Shown: positions 1 to 12,800 of the stretch, piece after piece
Layout: every line of letters starts with the position of its first letter
Numbering within the stretch: the first letter of the stretch is position 1
Assembly (NCBI GenBank): GCA_028641055.1
Contig: CM054058.1
Coordinates: 498,745,919-498,809,918 of the forward strand
DNA length: 64,000 bases
Direction: 5' to 3'
DNA from: Alopecurus myosuroides
Lineage: Eukaryota > Streptophyta > Magnoliopsida > Poales > Poaceae
The notes under the pieces: model-generated
Seen by the model: only the letters and a program-made list of their open reading frames with translations
What the model was told of the DNA's origin: nothing
Database searches by the model: none
Made by a program: the position numbers and the translations under genes

Positions 1-689
1 TTGTTCCACCTCCTGTTGGTGCCGCCGGTCTATAATTGGAGGCTCAGGTGGACACAGAAAACACAACGCATACACTATGTCTCTTTGCGCCCACTGTCGT
101 TCCATCTCCTGTTGCTACCGCCGGTGATCCCATCCCGTCTACCGCGTACACGGCCGACGGGAGAGCAGGCCTCCGAAACCCCGCCTCTCCAGATCCTGTA
201 CGGGAGAGAGGCGATTAGGTTTTTGGGGAGCGTCTCCTACGTGACTGCTCACTGTTGTTGTACATCTACTTCGTCTACTACCGCGTCGCCCTCTTCGTCA
301 ACATGTCCACCGAAGCCGAACGCGCTGCTGCTGCCGCCAAGGCCGCCACTGCTGCCACCAAGGCTGCCGCTACTGCTGCAGCGGCCACCGCTGCTGCCGC
401 CACTGCTACGTCTACTGCCAACTGGCCAATCACAGGGTATAACACGTTTATCTCTGTCCTTATTATTTCTATGTGTGCTATACTAGTAGTTTGCGTAGAT
501 GTGTCTACTGTCAATCTAGTATGCAGGAATATGGTTAATTATCAGTATGTTTACGTCATGCTCGTGATTTATATTTGGATTAATTTAATCTGTAAATTGC
601 CTAAATTCTTAACAAAAATATGGCATGACATGGGTCATCCTTTCTCCCGCTCCCATCCTTGTTGGCAATCTGTGGTGCTCGCGTGTGTG
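1..689 (+). other. Fragment of an older element or gene leader with alanine-rich reading frame
   Basis: GC-rich leader-like DNA, then an ATG at 303 opening an Ala-rich frame (GCT/GCC runs, residues about 6-36) that becomes hydrophobic and AT-rich after about 440. CAGGGTATAAC near 436 could be a splice donor, so the later part of the frame may be intron rather than protein. The frame continues past 690 only because it reads into the inserted LTR. The sequence resumes at 13980 after that insertion. The layout fits the 5' leader and first exon of a retrotransposon or captured gene, but I cannot name the family. Confidence 0.35.
685..689. repeat. Left target-site duplication GTGTG of the three-LTR array
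   Basis: GTGTG directly precedes the TGTAACACCC start of the first LTR, and GTGTG directly follows the CA end of the third LTR. The site is low complexity (a GT run), so the match is weaker evidence than a complex 5-mer. Confidence 0.7.
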
Positions 690-1280
690 TGTAACACCCG
701 GGGGATTCCCCCAAATAGAAATCTGTTTGTTTTTCTTTTTGCATAGCATTGCATCATATGCATTGCACTTGTTTTCAAACCAACCTAAAAATTCAAACCA
801 ATTTTAACTTCTCAAACAAAGCACCTTTGTTATCAACTCAAATTGTTTTCATTAAGAATTTGAATTGGAATTAATATTTGCTTGGTTAAATAAATTCCTT
901 TTATTAAAACCCTAATTTGAATTTCAAATTCAAATTTCAAACACCACCAACAATTTGAAATTTTCAAAACCAAATATCATGTAACTGGGCATTTGCAATA
1001 ATGAAACCATAAAAATTAACCCCATAATTTTTGGAACCCCAAAACCCTTCTAGCTCTCTCTCTTATTCATCTTCTACAAAAAAAAAGAATAAAAGGAAAA
1101 AACTGCAGGGGGAGGCAGGCCAGCCCAAATGGGCTAGCCCACCTTCCTCCTTTCTGGCCCGCTACCCCCTTCTTCTTCGTACGGACAGAACAGGAGCACG
1201 AGGAGGACATCATCCTCCACCGAGCCCCCCCTCACCTGCTCCCTCTCCCTCTCCTTTATCTAGCCCCTCTCCTCCTCCCA

Positions 1281-1295
1281 AAACCCTAACCCTAG
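1281..1295 (+). promoter_or_regulatory. Telobox-like motif AAACCCTAACCCTAG in LTR
   Basis: Plant telobox motifs (AAACCCTAA) are common near transcription starts of housekeeping genes and in some retroelement LTRs. The motif sits in the pyrimidine-rich block and recurs at the same place in the other two LTRs (near 5886 and 10464). No TATA box at a fixed distance was identified, so a promoter role is only suggested. Confidence 0.35.
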
Positions 1296-1836
1296 TCCTC
1301 CTTCTACCTTCACCGCCGCCACCCCTTCTCCCTTCTTCCTCTGCCCCAAATTCTTTTGCCTCTGAATCTTCTGAACCTGAACCGAGCCCCTCCATGGCCG
1401 CCACTTTGGGAGCTTGGCGCCACCACCACGAGTACCTATGAGCCCTCCCGTTGCCGGGAACGGAAAGCCCACAGCACGGGCTCCCTCCCCCTCGATTTTC
1501 GGGGCCGGAGATGGCCTGGGCTGCCGGCGGCGTCCTCCTCTTTCGCCGGCGGACGCAGCAGCCGAGGCCGCGTCTGCACCTTCATCGTCAGAACCCACGA
1601 CGCCCCGCGCCGTCGTCTACGCGCCCAGGGTGAGCCTCTGCCCCTCGGGCCTCCCGTCCCTCTCCTCTCCCCCTTGCTCTGGTGCTCGCCGTCGTGCAGC
1701 CGTCGTGGTTTCTCCGGCGAGCTCGCCTACTGTCTGTCCCGTGCTGTACCAGATTAGTTCTTCAGTTCGTCAGAAAAAACCCGCGCAACATCTCCCCATA
1801 TTGGGCCGGCCTCCACATCCATCACAACTGATCGCA

Positions 1837-1889
1837 TACCACAGTGGCTAGCACCCCGTACGCACGCCCTGGAGCCCCGAGTTCGATCC
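1837..1889 (+). promoter_or_regulatory. tRNA-like box A and box B pair inside LTR (Pol III-like or SINE remnant)
   Basis: TACCACAGTGG at 1837-1847 fits a box A (TRGYNNARNGG) at all but one position, and GAGTTCGATCC at 1879-1889 fits a box B (GGTTCGANTCC). The start-to-start spacing is 42 bp. T runs follow at 1911-1934, as expected for Pol III termination. Copies lie at 6442-6494 (box B damaged to GAGTTTGATCC) and 11018-11070. It could be a tRNA-derived SINE captured by the LTR or chance similarity; no full cloverleaf was established. Confidence 0.45.
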
Positions 1890-4794
1890 CCCTCCGCAGC
1901 AAAAGCCACCCCTTTTTCCCCCATTTTTTTCTTTTATTTCTCGAATTCCAGAAAAACAGAACTGAACCTTTATTTGTAAAATCCATAACAAATTGAAAAA
2001 TGCTCCAATTTCAATGATTAAAATTGCTATGGATTCAGAATCTTGTGCTCTTTCTATTAGTCACAAAGTTGCAATATGTTTCTGTAATAATTTTTGCACT
2101 AAATAATTAAATACATAAATGGCTATTAGAATTTGAAACTTTGGGAATTCATAACTTGAGTTCTGTTCACCCAAATTGAGCAAACTTGGGCTCTAAAAAT
2201 TTGTCTTAACAAACTCTACACATTGGTATTTTATTTTGTCACAATTGAATTAAATTTGAACATGTTTCCCTCTGTTTACTAAAAGGGGCAGAATAAAAAT
2301 GCTTATGGAAAAATGCATAATAAATTCAATAATGATCCAAAAATTATGTTTAATAGCTCAAAATGTTCAGTGAAACATTTGCTACATGTTTTAAACCTTT
2401 TCAATACAATTTGTTCACTGTTTTTCCTAATTAAAAGTGGTGCAATAATTCAATGCTTTAATTAAACCTTTTAAATTGCAAAATTCATAACTTGGGCAAT
2501 TCAAATCCAATTCCAACATGTAAAATATGTTTTCCATGCAAAATTGAATAAGATTTCCAAATATAAACTTTGTTTTCTATTTTGAATAAATTAAATTGCT
2601 GAAAACAACTATTTCTTAATTGATGCATTTAAAATTGTCAATTAATAACTTGCTCATCTAAAATCCAAATTCAACAAATGAAATATGCATTCCATCTAAA
2701 ATTTTGTGTTCTTTCCAAACATAAATTTTGTTATCTGTTTTGAACATTTAAAATTGGTGAAAACAACAAATGTTTGTTTAAATCATTTAAAATGCCAAAG
2801 TTCATAACTTAACAAATAAAATTCCAAACTTGGTAAACAACATATCAAATTGAAGCTATTGTTGTTTTCTTATTGTTTTCATCATCCATGCATCATTCTA
2901 ATCAACTTTCACATGATGGTTATTTGTAGATCATTTAATTCAACATTAATTCATGGGCTTTCCAGATGCAATCCAAATTGCATATGGGCCCATTTAAATA
3001 TGTTTACCATGTCAACTAGTTTATCTTTGATGCATCCTTAAACTTGTCATGCATCCATATCTTGATCATGCTGGATCTTTTGCCGTAGTAGTAATTGTTG
3101 CATCCGGTGTTTGTTCTAGTTCGTTGCTTCTTCGCGGATAGGACGTTGAGATGATGTGAGCAACGACAAGTTCTGCGGATGTACCTCTACTTGCTGGATT
3201 CCAGGCAAGTATACTCACTTGCTACCTATGGCTGCCCTTCATCACTTGTTACCGATTCTTTCTGCTGTCCTTATGCTAGCCTTATGATTCGATGCTTGTG
3301 TCTCGATCCTATCATATGTTTACCTTGCAGCCATGATATAGCCTTTCCTTCCACTTCCTATTAACTGTTGCTTGTTTACCTTGTTGGCCCTCGTGTCGTA
3401 GTTGTATGCTTAGTGTTGTTTGCGCTCAAGTCTTGTTGTCCGTCTTATCACCTGATTAGTTTGATAGTTGGGTTTCAATTCAATCAACTTCATGTTAATG
3501 TTTTGGGTAATAATAATTTGATGATAAGGCACCGGCAGGAGGCCCGGCGTGGTTTTCAGGCCTGCTAGTGTCAAACCTAATTAGGAAAAGGGTCTTGTCC
3601 TCCGATCCATGATGAGCGCACTAACCGCATGTGGGAAGCGAGTATGGGCGCCCCCCGCAACTTTGATTCGATTCGCATCTCGTCCAAATCGCCTCATTTA
3701 GTTCGGGTTTTCCATTTGCCGCATGCATATGCAGGTGCGAACCCTTGGCGCCAGGGTGGAACTTTTGTAGTCGGCATTTAGGGAGACACGTTCTTAGAGT
3801 GCTATGACGGTCCCCTTTTCTTCGTGGGGCTTGATTAGCCGTGCGCTCAATTGCACGGGGTTCTTTGGGCTTGATGCGAAGAAGAGTTTGGTTGTGTTGA
3901 GTGCCTCGCTTGGTGGAAGGGCCTTTCCATCTGGCGGGTCATTCTTACGTGTACGGCCAAATTGGTGCATCCCTGCAGGGTTAAATCTTCTCGAGAAGCC
4001 GTGTTGTCCGCGGTTATGGATGACTTGGTGAAAGTGCTGGCTAACAAGTACTCAGATAACTTACACTTAACGATGATAACTTGACTAGTAATATAGATTA
4101 CCTCCACCATAAAAATGAATGTCACCTTAATCAACCGCGTGAGTTTCCTTGGGTTGCTTCCTTAGTAGGGGGTAACATTGGATGGGTATTGTTTGGTGAG
4201 TAGTTATAGTTGGTTTTGTCGCAATATCTTATCCCTTTCTTTTAGCCGGATGCTGTAGCGCGTCTCTGTAGTTAGTTAGTGCAGCCCGCTGCCGCTTCTT
4301 TGCAATAATCCCTCCCTTCCATTGTACCCAAAGTATTTGTATCTTGTGATGATTGGTTACGCTGGTATCTTGTGAGTATGGTTTATCCACTTGCCAGTAC
4401 TTAACCGTACTGACCCACGAATCCCTTTTCGTGGCTGCATATTCCACATTGCAGTCAACAGGTTTGAAGTCTGACGACATTAGCTTGGGAATCCCTCCGG
4501 CTTGGCCTGGGCAGGGATTGGACGCCATCGGTTATCTTCAGGACTCTTAGTCCAATTTGTATCTTGTCCGTAGTCGGACGCTATGTTGTTTCTTCCACTG
4601 TTATTTGGATCTTTGTATTGTATCAGTTGTATCCTTGACTCGTTTGAGTCGTCTTGCATATTTTCTCCTCTGTTGTTGTGGATTATTCGTGAACTGTTGT
4701 AATGGTATCAGAAATGACAACCTAGGATCTGATATTATGTGGATTCTGGCGGGAATGCTGAAATCTCCATAGTACCCGATCTCGGGGCGTCACA

Positions 4795-5293
4795 AATGGT
4801 ATCAGAGCATGGTTTCCGATTCCCGATATTGTTTCGATACGAATGGTTATCGAAGCAACGGGTCCGCAAAGCCTGTAGGATAACCTCGCTAACGGTCGTT
4901 GTTTCTAGAGTGTCAAAAACTATTTGTCGAAAAACTTGTTTTGGAAACCTCTCAATAGGATTCTTGTTTTCTCCTTATCTCTATTCTATTTCTCCTCTCA
5001 TCTTATTTGTTTTGGAGTCTCTTCCCTTATCTATCTTTCAAAGTTTTAGGATCCTATGTGGGTGGACGTTTTCTGAGCCTTTAAACTAATAGGTTCGATC
5101 ATCGGAAGATTCCTGGTGGAAGAACATCGTCATCAACCCGAGCAACAATCTCTTGTTAGTGGTGTCGAGAAGCCCTTGTTAGTGGTGTCGAGGAGATCAA
5201 CTGGAAGCATGAAGAATCGATAGTCGAACTTCTTTCCCCTCCCGGGTTAGTGGGTCGATTGCGAGGGCGCAATCCCTTGTTAGTGGTGTCGTC
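4795..5293 (+). mobile_element. Internal segment 1 of the array (499 bp, non-coding)
   Basis: Starts with the primer site and ends directly at the next LTR. The longest frames are fragments with no retroelement domain. Three copies of a 16-bp motif starting CTTGTTAGTGG lie at 5152-5167, 5175-5190 and 5276-5291, the last two bases from the LTR. No purine run stands before the LTR at 5294, where a polypurine tract would be expected. It differs from internal segment 2 at about five positions. Confidence 0.85.
4797..4808 (+). promoter_or_regulatory. Primer binding site TGGTATCAGAGC (initiator Met tRNA type)
   Basis: Perfect 12-base match to the classical plant retrotransposon site that pairs with the 3' end of initiator methionine tRNA, two bases after the LTR end. 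It sets the plus orientation of the array. Confidence 0.92.
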
Positions 5294-8200
5294 TGTAACA
5301 CCCGGGGGATTCCCCCCAAATAAAAATCTGGTTGTTTTTCTTTTTGCATAGCATTGCATCATATGCATTGCACTTGTTTTCAAACCAACCTGAAAATTCA
5401 AACCAATTTTAACTTCTCAAACAAAGCACCTTTGTTATCAACTCAAATTGTTTTCATTAAGAATTTGAATTGGAATTAATATTTGCTTGGTTAAATAAAT
5501 TCCTTTTATTAAAACCCTAATTTGAATTTCAAATTCAAATTTCAAACACCACCAACAATTTGAAATTTTCAAAACCAAATATCATGCAACTGGGCATTTG
5601 CAATAATGAAACCATAAAAATTAACCCCATAATTTTTGGAACCCCAAAACCCTTCTAGCTCTCTCTCTTATTCATCTTCTACAAAAAAAAAGAATAAAAG
5701 GAAAAAACTGCAGGGGGAGGCAGGCCATCCCAAATGGGCCAGCCCACCTTCCTCCTTTCTGGCCCGCTACCCCCTTCTTCTTCGTACGGACAGAACAGGA
5801 GCACGAGGAGGACATCATCCTCCACCGAGCCCCCCCTCACCTGCTCCCTCTCCCTCTCCTTTATCTAGCCCCTCTCCTCCTCCCAAAACCCTAACCCTAG
5901 CCCTCCTTCTACCTTCACCGCCGCCACCCCTTCTCCCTTCTTCCTCTGCCCCAAATTCTTTTGCCTCTGAATCTTCTGAACCTGAACCGAGCCCCTCCAT
6001 GGCCGCCACTTTGGGAGCTTGGCGCCACCACCACGAGTACCGATGAGCCCTCCAGTTGCCGGGAACGGAAAGCCCACAACACGGGCTCCCTCCCCCTCGA
6101 TTTTCGGGGCCGGAGATGGCCTGGGCTGCCGGCGGCGTCCTCCTCTTTCGCCGGCGGACGCAGCAGCCGAGGCCGCGTCTGCACCTTCATCGTCAGAAGC
6201 CACGACGCCCCGCGTCGTCGTCTACGCGCCCAAGGTGAGCCTCTGCCCCTCGGGCCTCCCTTCCCTCTCCTCTCCCCCTTGCTCTGGTGCTCGCCGTCGT
6301 GCAGCCGTCGTGGTTTCTCCGGCGAGCTCGCCTACTGTCTGTCCCGTGCAGTACCAGATTAGTTCTTCAGTTCGTCAGAAAAAACCCGCGCAGCATCTCC
6401 CTATATTGGGCCGGCCTCCACATCCATCACAACCGATCGCATACCACAGTGGCTAGCACCCCGTACGCACGCCCTGTAGCCCCGAGTTTGATCCCCCTCC
6501 GCAGCAAAAGACACCCCTTTTTCCTCCATTTTTTTCTTTTATTTCTCGAATTCCAGAAAAACAGAACTGAACCTTTATTTGTAAAATCCATAACAAATTG
6601 AAAACTGCTCCAATTTCAATGATTCAAATTGCTATGGATTCAGAATCTTGTGATCTTTCTATTAGTCATAAGTTGCAATATGTTTCTGTAATAATTTTGG
6701 CACTAAATAATTAAATACAGAAATGGCTATTAGAATTTGAAACTTTGGGAATTCATAACTTGAGTTCTGTTCACCCAAATTGAGCAAACTTGGGCTCTAA
6801 AAATTTGTCTTAACAAACTATACACATTGGTATTTTATTTGGTCACAATTGAATTAAATTTGAACATGTTTCCCTCTGTTTACTAAAAGGGGCAGAATAA
6901 AAATGCTTATGGAAAATGCATAATAAATTCAATAATGATCCAAAAATTATGTTTAATAGCTCAAAATGTTCAGTGAAACATTTGCTACATGTTTTCAACC
7001 TTTTCAATACAATTTGTTCACTGTTTTTCCTAATTATTAAGAGTGGTGCAATAATTCAATGCTTTAATTAAACCTTTTAAATTGCAAAATTCATAACTTG
7101 GGCAATTCAAATCCAATTCCAACATGTAAAATATGTTTTCCATGAAAAATTGAATAAGATTTCCAAATATAAACTTTGTTTTCTATTTTGAATAAATTAA
7201 ATTGCTGAAAACAACTATTTCTTAATTCATGCATTTAAAATTGTCAATTAATAACTTGCTCATCTAAAGTCCAAATTCAACAAATGAAATATGCATTCCA
7301 TCTAAAATTTTGTGTTCTTTCCAAACATAAATTTTGTTATCTGTTTTGAACATTTAAAATTGGTGAAAACAACAAATGTTTGTTTAAATCATTTAAAATG
7401 CCAAAGTTCATAACTTAACAAATAAAATTCCAAACTTGGTAAACAACATATCAAATTGAAGCTATTGTTGTTTTCTTATTGTTTTCATCATCCATGCATC
7501 ATTATAATCAACTTTCACATGATGGTTATTTGTAGATCATTTAATTCAACATTAATTCATGGGCTTTCCAGATGCAATCCAAATTGCATATGGGCCCATT
7601 TAAATATGTTTACCATGTCAACTAGTTTATCTTTGATGCATCCTTAAACTTGTCATGCATCCATATATTGATCATGCTGGATCTTTTGCCGTAGTAGTAA
7701 TTGTTGCATCCGGTGTTTGTTCTAGTTCGTTGCTTCTTCGCGGATAGGACGTTGAGATGATGTGAGCAACGACAAGTTCTGCGGATGTACCTCTACTTGC
7801 TGGATTCCAGGCAAGCATACTCACTTGCTACCTATGGCTGCCCTTCATCACTTGTTACCGATTCTTTCTGCTGTCCTTATGCTAGCCTTATGATTCGATG
7901 CTTGTGTCTCGATCCTATCATATGTTTACCTTGCAGCCATGATATAGCCTTTCCTTCCACTTCCTATTAACTGTTGCTTGTTTACCTTGTTGGCCCTCGT
8001 GTCGTAGTTGTATGCTTAGTGTTGTTTGCGCTCAAGTCTTGTTGTCCGTCTTATCACCTATTTAGTTTGATAGTTGGGTTTCAATTCAATCAACTTCATG
8101 TTAATGTTTTGGGTAATAATAATTTGATGATAAGACACCGGCAGGAGGCCCGACGTGGTTTTGAGGCCTGCTAGTGTCGAACCTAATTAGGAAAAGGGTC

Positions 8201-9372
8201 TTGTCCTCCGATCCATGATGAGCGGGAGCCCCCCGCAACTTTGATTCGATTCGCATCTCGTCCAAATCGCCTCATTTAGTTCGGTTTTTCCATTTGCCGC
8301 ATGCATATGCAGGTGCGAACCCTTGGCGCCAGGGTGGAACTTTTGTAGTCGGCATTTAGGGAGACACGTTCTTAGAGTGCTATGAGGGTCCCCTTTTCTT
8401 CGTGGGGCTTGATTAGCCGTGCGCTCAATTGCACGGGGTTCTTTGGGCTTTATGCGAAGAAGAGTTTGGTTGTGTTGAGTGCCTCGCTTGGTGGAAGGGC
8501 CTTTCCATCTGGCGGGTCATTCTTACGTGTACGGCCAAATTGGTGCATCCCTGCAGGGTTAAATCTTCTCGAGAAGCCGTGTTGTCCGCGGTTATGGATG
8601 ACTTGGTGAAAGTGCTGGCTAACAAGTACTCAGATAACTTACACTTAACGATGATAACTTGACTAGTAATATAGATTACCTCCACCATAAAAATGAATGT
8701 CACCTTAATCAACCGCGTGAGTTTCCTTGGGTTGCTTCCTTAGTAGGGGGTAACATTGGATGGGTATTGTTTGGTGAGTAGTTATAGTTGGTTTTGTCGC
8801 AATATCTTATCCCTTTCTTTTAGCCGGATGCTGTAGCGCGTCTCTGTAGTTAGTTAGTGCAGCCCGCTGCCGCTTCTTTGCAATAATCCCTCCCTTCCAT
8901 TGTACCCAAAGTATTTGTATCTTGTGATGATTGGTTACGATGGTATCTTGTGAGTATGGTTTATCCACTTGCCAGTACTTAACCGTACTGACCCACGAAT
9001 CCCTTTTTGTGGCTGCATATTCCACATTGCAGTCAACAGGTTTGAAGTCTGACGACGTTAGCTTGGGAATCCCTCCGGCTTGGCCTGGGCAGGGATTGGA
9101 CGCCATCGGTTATCTTCAGGACTCTTAGTCCAATTTGTATCTTGTCCGTAGTCGGACGCTATGTTGTTTCTTCCACTGTTATTTGGATCTTTGTATTGTA
9201 TCAGTTGTATCCTTGACTCGTTTGAGTCGTCTTGCATATTTTCTCCTCTGTTGTTGTGGATTATTCGTGAAATGTTGTAATGGTATCAGAAATGACAACC
9301 TAGGATCTGATATTATGTGGATTCTGGCGGGAATGCTGAAATCTCCATAGTACCCGATCTCGGGGCGTCACA
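5294..9372 (+). repeat. LTR 2 of the array (4079 bp, middle)
   Basis: Same start and end as LTR 1. It lacks about 28 bp near 8222 that both other LTRs keep, and carries close to 30 private differences by hand count, including a damaged box B. Sites where LTR 1 alone differs run through most of its length up to the equivalent of 4477; after that only LTR 3 differs. Confidence 0.9.
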
Positions 9373-9871
9373 AATGGTATCAGAGCATGGTTTCCGATTC
9401 CCGATATTGTTTCGATACGAATGGTTATCGAAGCAACGGGTCCGCAAAGCCTGTAGGATAACCTCGCTAACGGTCGTTGTTTCTAGAGTGTCAAAAACTA
9501 TTTGTCGAAAAACTTGTTTTGGAAACCTCTCAATAGGATTCTTGTTTTCTCCTTATCTCTATTCTATTTCTCCTCTCATCTTATTTATTTTGGAGTCTCT
9601 TCCCTTATCTATCTTTCAAAGTTTTAGGATCCTACGTGGGTGGACGTTTTCTGAGCCTTTAACCTAATAGGTTCGATCATCGGAAGATTCCTGGTGGAAG
9701 AACATCGTCATCAACCCGAGCAAGAATCTCTTGTTAGTGGTGTCGAGAAGCCCTTGTTAGTGGTGTCGAGGAGATCAACTGGAAGCATGAAGAATCGATA
9801 GTCGAACTTCTTTCCCCTCCCGGGTTAGTGGGTGGATTGCGAGGGCGCAATCCCTTGTTAGTGGTGTCGTC
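9373..9871 (+). mobile_element. Internal segment 2 of the array (499 bp, non-coding)
   Basis: Same length and junctions as internal segment 1, with about five substitutions. It holds the same three CTTGTTAGTGG motifs and no polypurine tract before the LTR at 9872. Confidence 0.85.
9375..9386 (+). promoter_or_regulatory. Second primer binding site TGGTATCAGAGC
   Basis: Identical to the first site and in the same position relative to the preceding LTR, so both internal segments keep the reverse-transcription start signal. Confidence 0.92.
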
Positions 9872-12800
9872 TGTAACACCCGGGGGATTCCCCCCAAATA
9901 GAAATCTGGTTGTTTTTCTTTTTGCATAGCATTGCATCATATGCATTGCACTTGTTTTCAAACCAACCTGAAAATTCAAACCAATTTTAACTTCTCAAAC
10001 AAAGCACCTTTGTTATCAACTCAAATTGTTTTCATTAAGAATTTGAATTGGAATTAATATTTGCTTGGTTAAATAAGTTCCTTTTATTAAAACCCTAATT
10101 TGAATTTCAAATTCAAATTTCAAACACCACCAACAATTTGAAATTTTCAAAACCAAATATCATGCAACTGGGCATTTGCAATAATGAAACCATAAAAATT
10201 AACCCCATAATTTTTGGAACCCCAAAACCCTTCTAGCTCTCTCTCTTATTCATCTTCTACAAAAAAAAAGAATAAAAGGAAAAAACTGCAGGGGGAGGCA
10301 GGCCAGCCCAAATGGGCCAGCCCACCTTCCTCCTTTCTGGCCCGCTACCCCCTTCTTCTTCGTACGGACAGAACAGGAGCACGAGGAGGACATCATCCTC
10401 CACCGAGCCCCCCCTCACCTGCTCCCTCTCCCTCTCCTTTATCTAGCCCCTCTCCTCCTCCCAAAACCCTAACCCTAGCCCTCCTTCTACCTTCACCGCC
10501 GCCACCCCTTCTCCCTTCTTCCTCTGCCCAAATTCTTTTGCCTCTGAATCTTCTGAACCTGAACCGAGCCCCTCCATGGCCGCCACTTTGGGAGCTTGGC
10601 GCCACCACCACGAGTACCGATGAGCCCTCCAGTTGCCCGGAACGGAAAGCCCACAGCACGGGCTCCCTCCCCCTCGATTTTCGGGGCCAGAGATGGCCTG
10701 GGCTGCCGGAGGCGTCCTCCTCTTTCGCCGGCGGACGCAGCAGCCGAGGCCGCGTCTGCACCTTCATCGTCAGAAGCCACGACGCCCCGCGCCGTCGTCT
10801 ACGCGCCCATGGTGAGCCTCTGCCCCTCGGGCCTCCCTTCCCTCTCCTCTCCCCCTTGCTCTGGTGCTCGCCGTCGTGCAGCCGTCGTGGTTTCTCGGCG
10901 AGCTCGCCTGCTGTCTGTCCCGTGCAGTACCAGATTAGTTCTTCAGTTCGTCAGAAAAAACCCGCGCAGCATCTCCCCATATTGGGCCGGCTTCCACATC
11001 CATCACAACCGATCGCATACCACAGTGGCCAGCACCCCGTACGCACGCCCTGGAGCCCCGAGTTCGATCCCCCTCCGCAGCAAAAGCCACCCCTTTTCCC
11101 TCCATTTTTTTCTTTTATTTCTCGAATTCCAGAAAAACAGAACTGAACCTTTATTTGTAAAATCCATAACAAATTGAAAAATGCTCCAATTTCAATGATT
11201 CAAATTGCTATGGATTCAGAATCTTGTGCTCTTTCTATTAGTCACAAAGTTGCAATATGTTTCTGTAATAATTTTTGCACTAAATAATTAAATACAGAAA
11301 TGGCTATTAGAATTTGAAACTTTGGGAATTCATAACTTGAGTTCTGTTCACCCAAATTGAGCAAACTTGGGCTCTAAAAATTTGTCTTAACAAACTCTAC
11401 ACATTGGTATTTTATTTGGTCACAATTGAATTAAATTTGAACATGTTTCCCTCTGTTTACTAAAAGGGGCAGAATAAAAATGCTTATGGAAAAATGCATA
11501 ATAAATTCAATAATGATCCAAAAATTATGTTTAATAGCTCAAAATGTTCAGTGAAACATTTGCTACATGTTTTCAACCTTTTCAATACAATTTGTTCACT
11601 ATTTTTCCTAATTATTAAAAGTGGTGCAATAATTCAATGCTTTAATTAAACCTTTTAAATTGCAAAATTCATAACTTGGGCAATTCAAATCCAATTCCAA
11701 CATGTAAAATATGTTTTCCATGCAAAATTGAATAAGATTTCCAAATATAAACTTTGTTTTCTATTTTGAATAAATTAAATTGCTGAAAACAACTTTTTCT
11801 TAATTAATGCATTTAAAATTGTCAATTAATAACTTGCTCATCTAAAATCCAAATTCAACAAATGAAATATGCATTCCATCTAAAATTTTGTGTTCTTTCC
11901 AAACATAAATTTTGTTATCTGTTTTGAACATTTAAAATTGGTGAAAACAACAAATGTTTGTTTAAATCATTTAAAATGCCAAAGTTCATAACTTAACAAA
12001 TAAAATTCCAAACTTGGTAAACAACATATCAAATTGAAGCTATTGTTGTTTTCTTATTGTTTTCATCATCCATGCATCATTCTAATCAACTTTCACATGA
12101 TGGTTATTTGTAGATCATTTAATTCAACATTAATTCATGGGCTTTCCAGATGCAATCCAAATTGCATATGGGCCCATTTAAATATGTTTACCATGTCAAC
12201 TAGTTTATCTTTGATGCATCCTTAAACTTGTCATGCATCCATATATTGATCATGCTGGATATTTTGCCGTAGTAGTAATTGTTGCATCCGGTGTTTGTTC
12301 TAGTTCGTTGCTTCTTCGCGGATAGGACGTTGAGATGATGTGAGCAACGACAAGTTCTGCGGATGTACCTCTACTTGCTGGATTCCAGGCAAGTATACTC
12401 ACTTGCTACCTATGGCTGCCCTTCATCACTTGTTACCGATTCTTTCTGCTGTCCTTATGCTAGCCTTATGATTCGATGCTTGTGTCTCGATCCTATCATA
12501 TGTTTACCTTGCAGCCATGATATAGCCTTTCCTTCCACTTCCTATTAACTGTTGCTTGTTTACCTTGTTGGCCCTCGTGTCGTAGTTGTATGCTTAGTGT
12601 TGTTTGCGCTCAATTCTTGTTGTCCGTCTTATCACCTGTTTAGTTTGATAGTTGGGTTTCAATTCAATCAACTTCATGTTAATGTTTTGGGTAATAATAA
12701 TTTGATGATAAGGCACCGGCAGGAGGCCCGGCCTGGTTTTGAGGCCTGCTAGTGTCGAACCTAATTAGGAAAAGGGTCTTGTCCTCCGATCCATGATGAG

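Larger units (their letters stand above)
690..4794 (+). repeat. LTR 1 of the array (4105 bp)
   Basis: TG...CA ends. Internal order: AT-rich start; a pyrimidine and GC-rich block at about 1030-1900; AT-rich stretch to about 2900; moderately complex 3' third. It carries telobox-like and Pol III-like boxes, described separately. Small frames in the GC-rich block are low complexity and not preserved between the three copies, so I do not call genes. By hand count about 26 differences are private to this copy, none of them in the last 300 bp or so. Confidence 0.9.

Noticed and set aside
1210..1851. Overlapping GC-rich frames on both strands in the LTRs (also near 5815-6456 and 10393-11177)
   Set aside because: Mirror-image low-complexity frames on both strands are expected from pyrimidine-rich GC-rich DNA; no domain and no conserved reading frame.
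10214..11146. A 310-codon plus-strand open frame
   Set aside because: It lies inside LTR 3, is Pro/Ser/Arg low complexity, and exists only because of a one-base loss. The same DNA in LTR 1 and LTR 2 has broken short frames.
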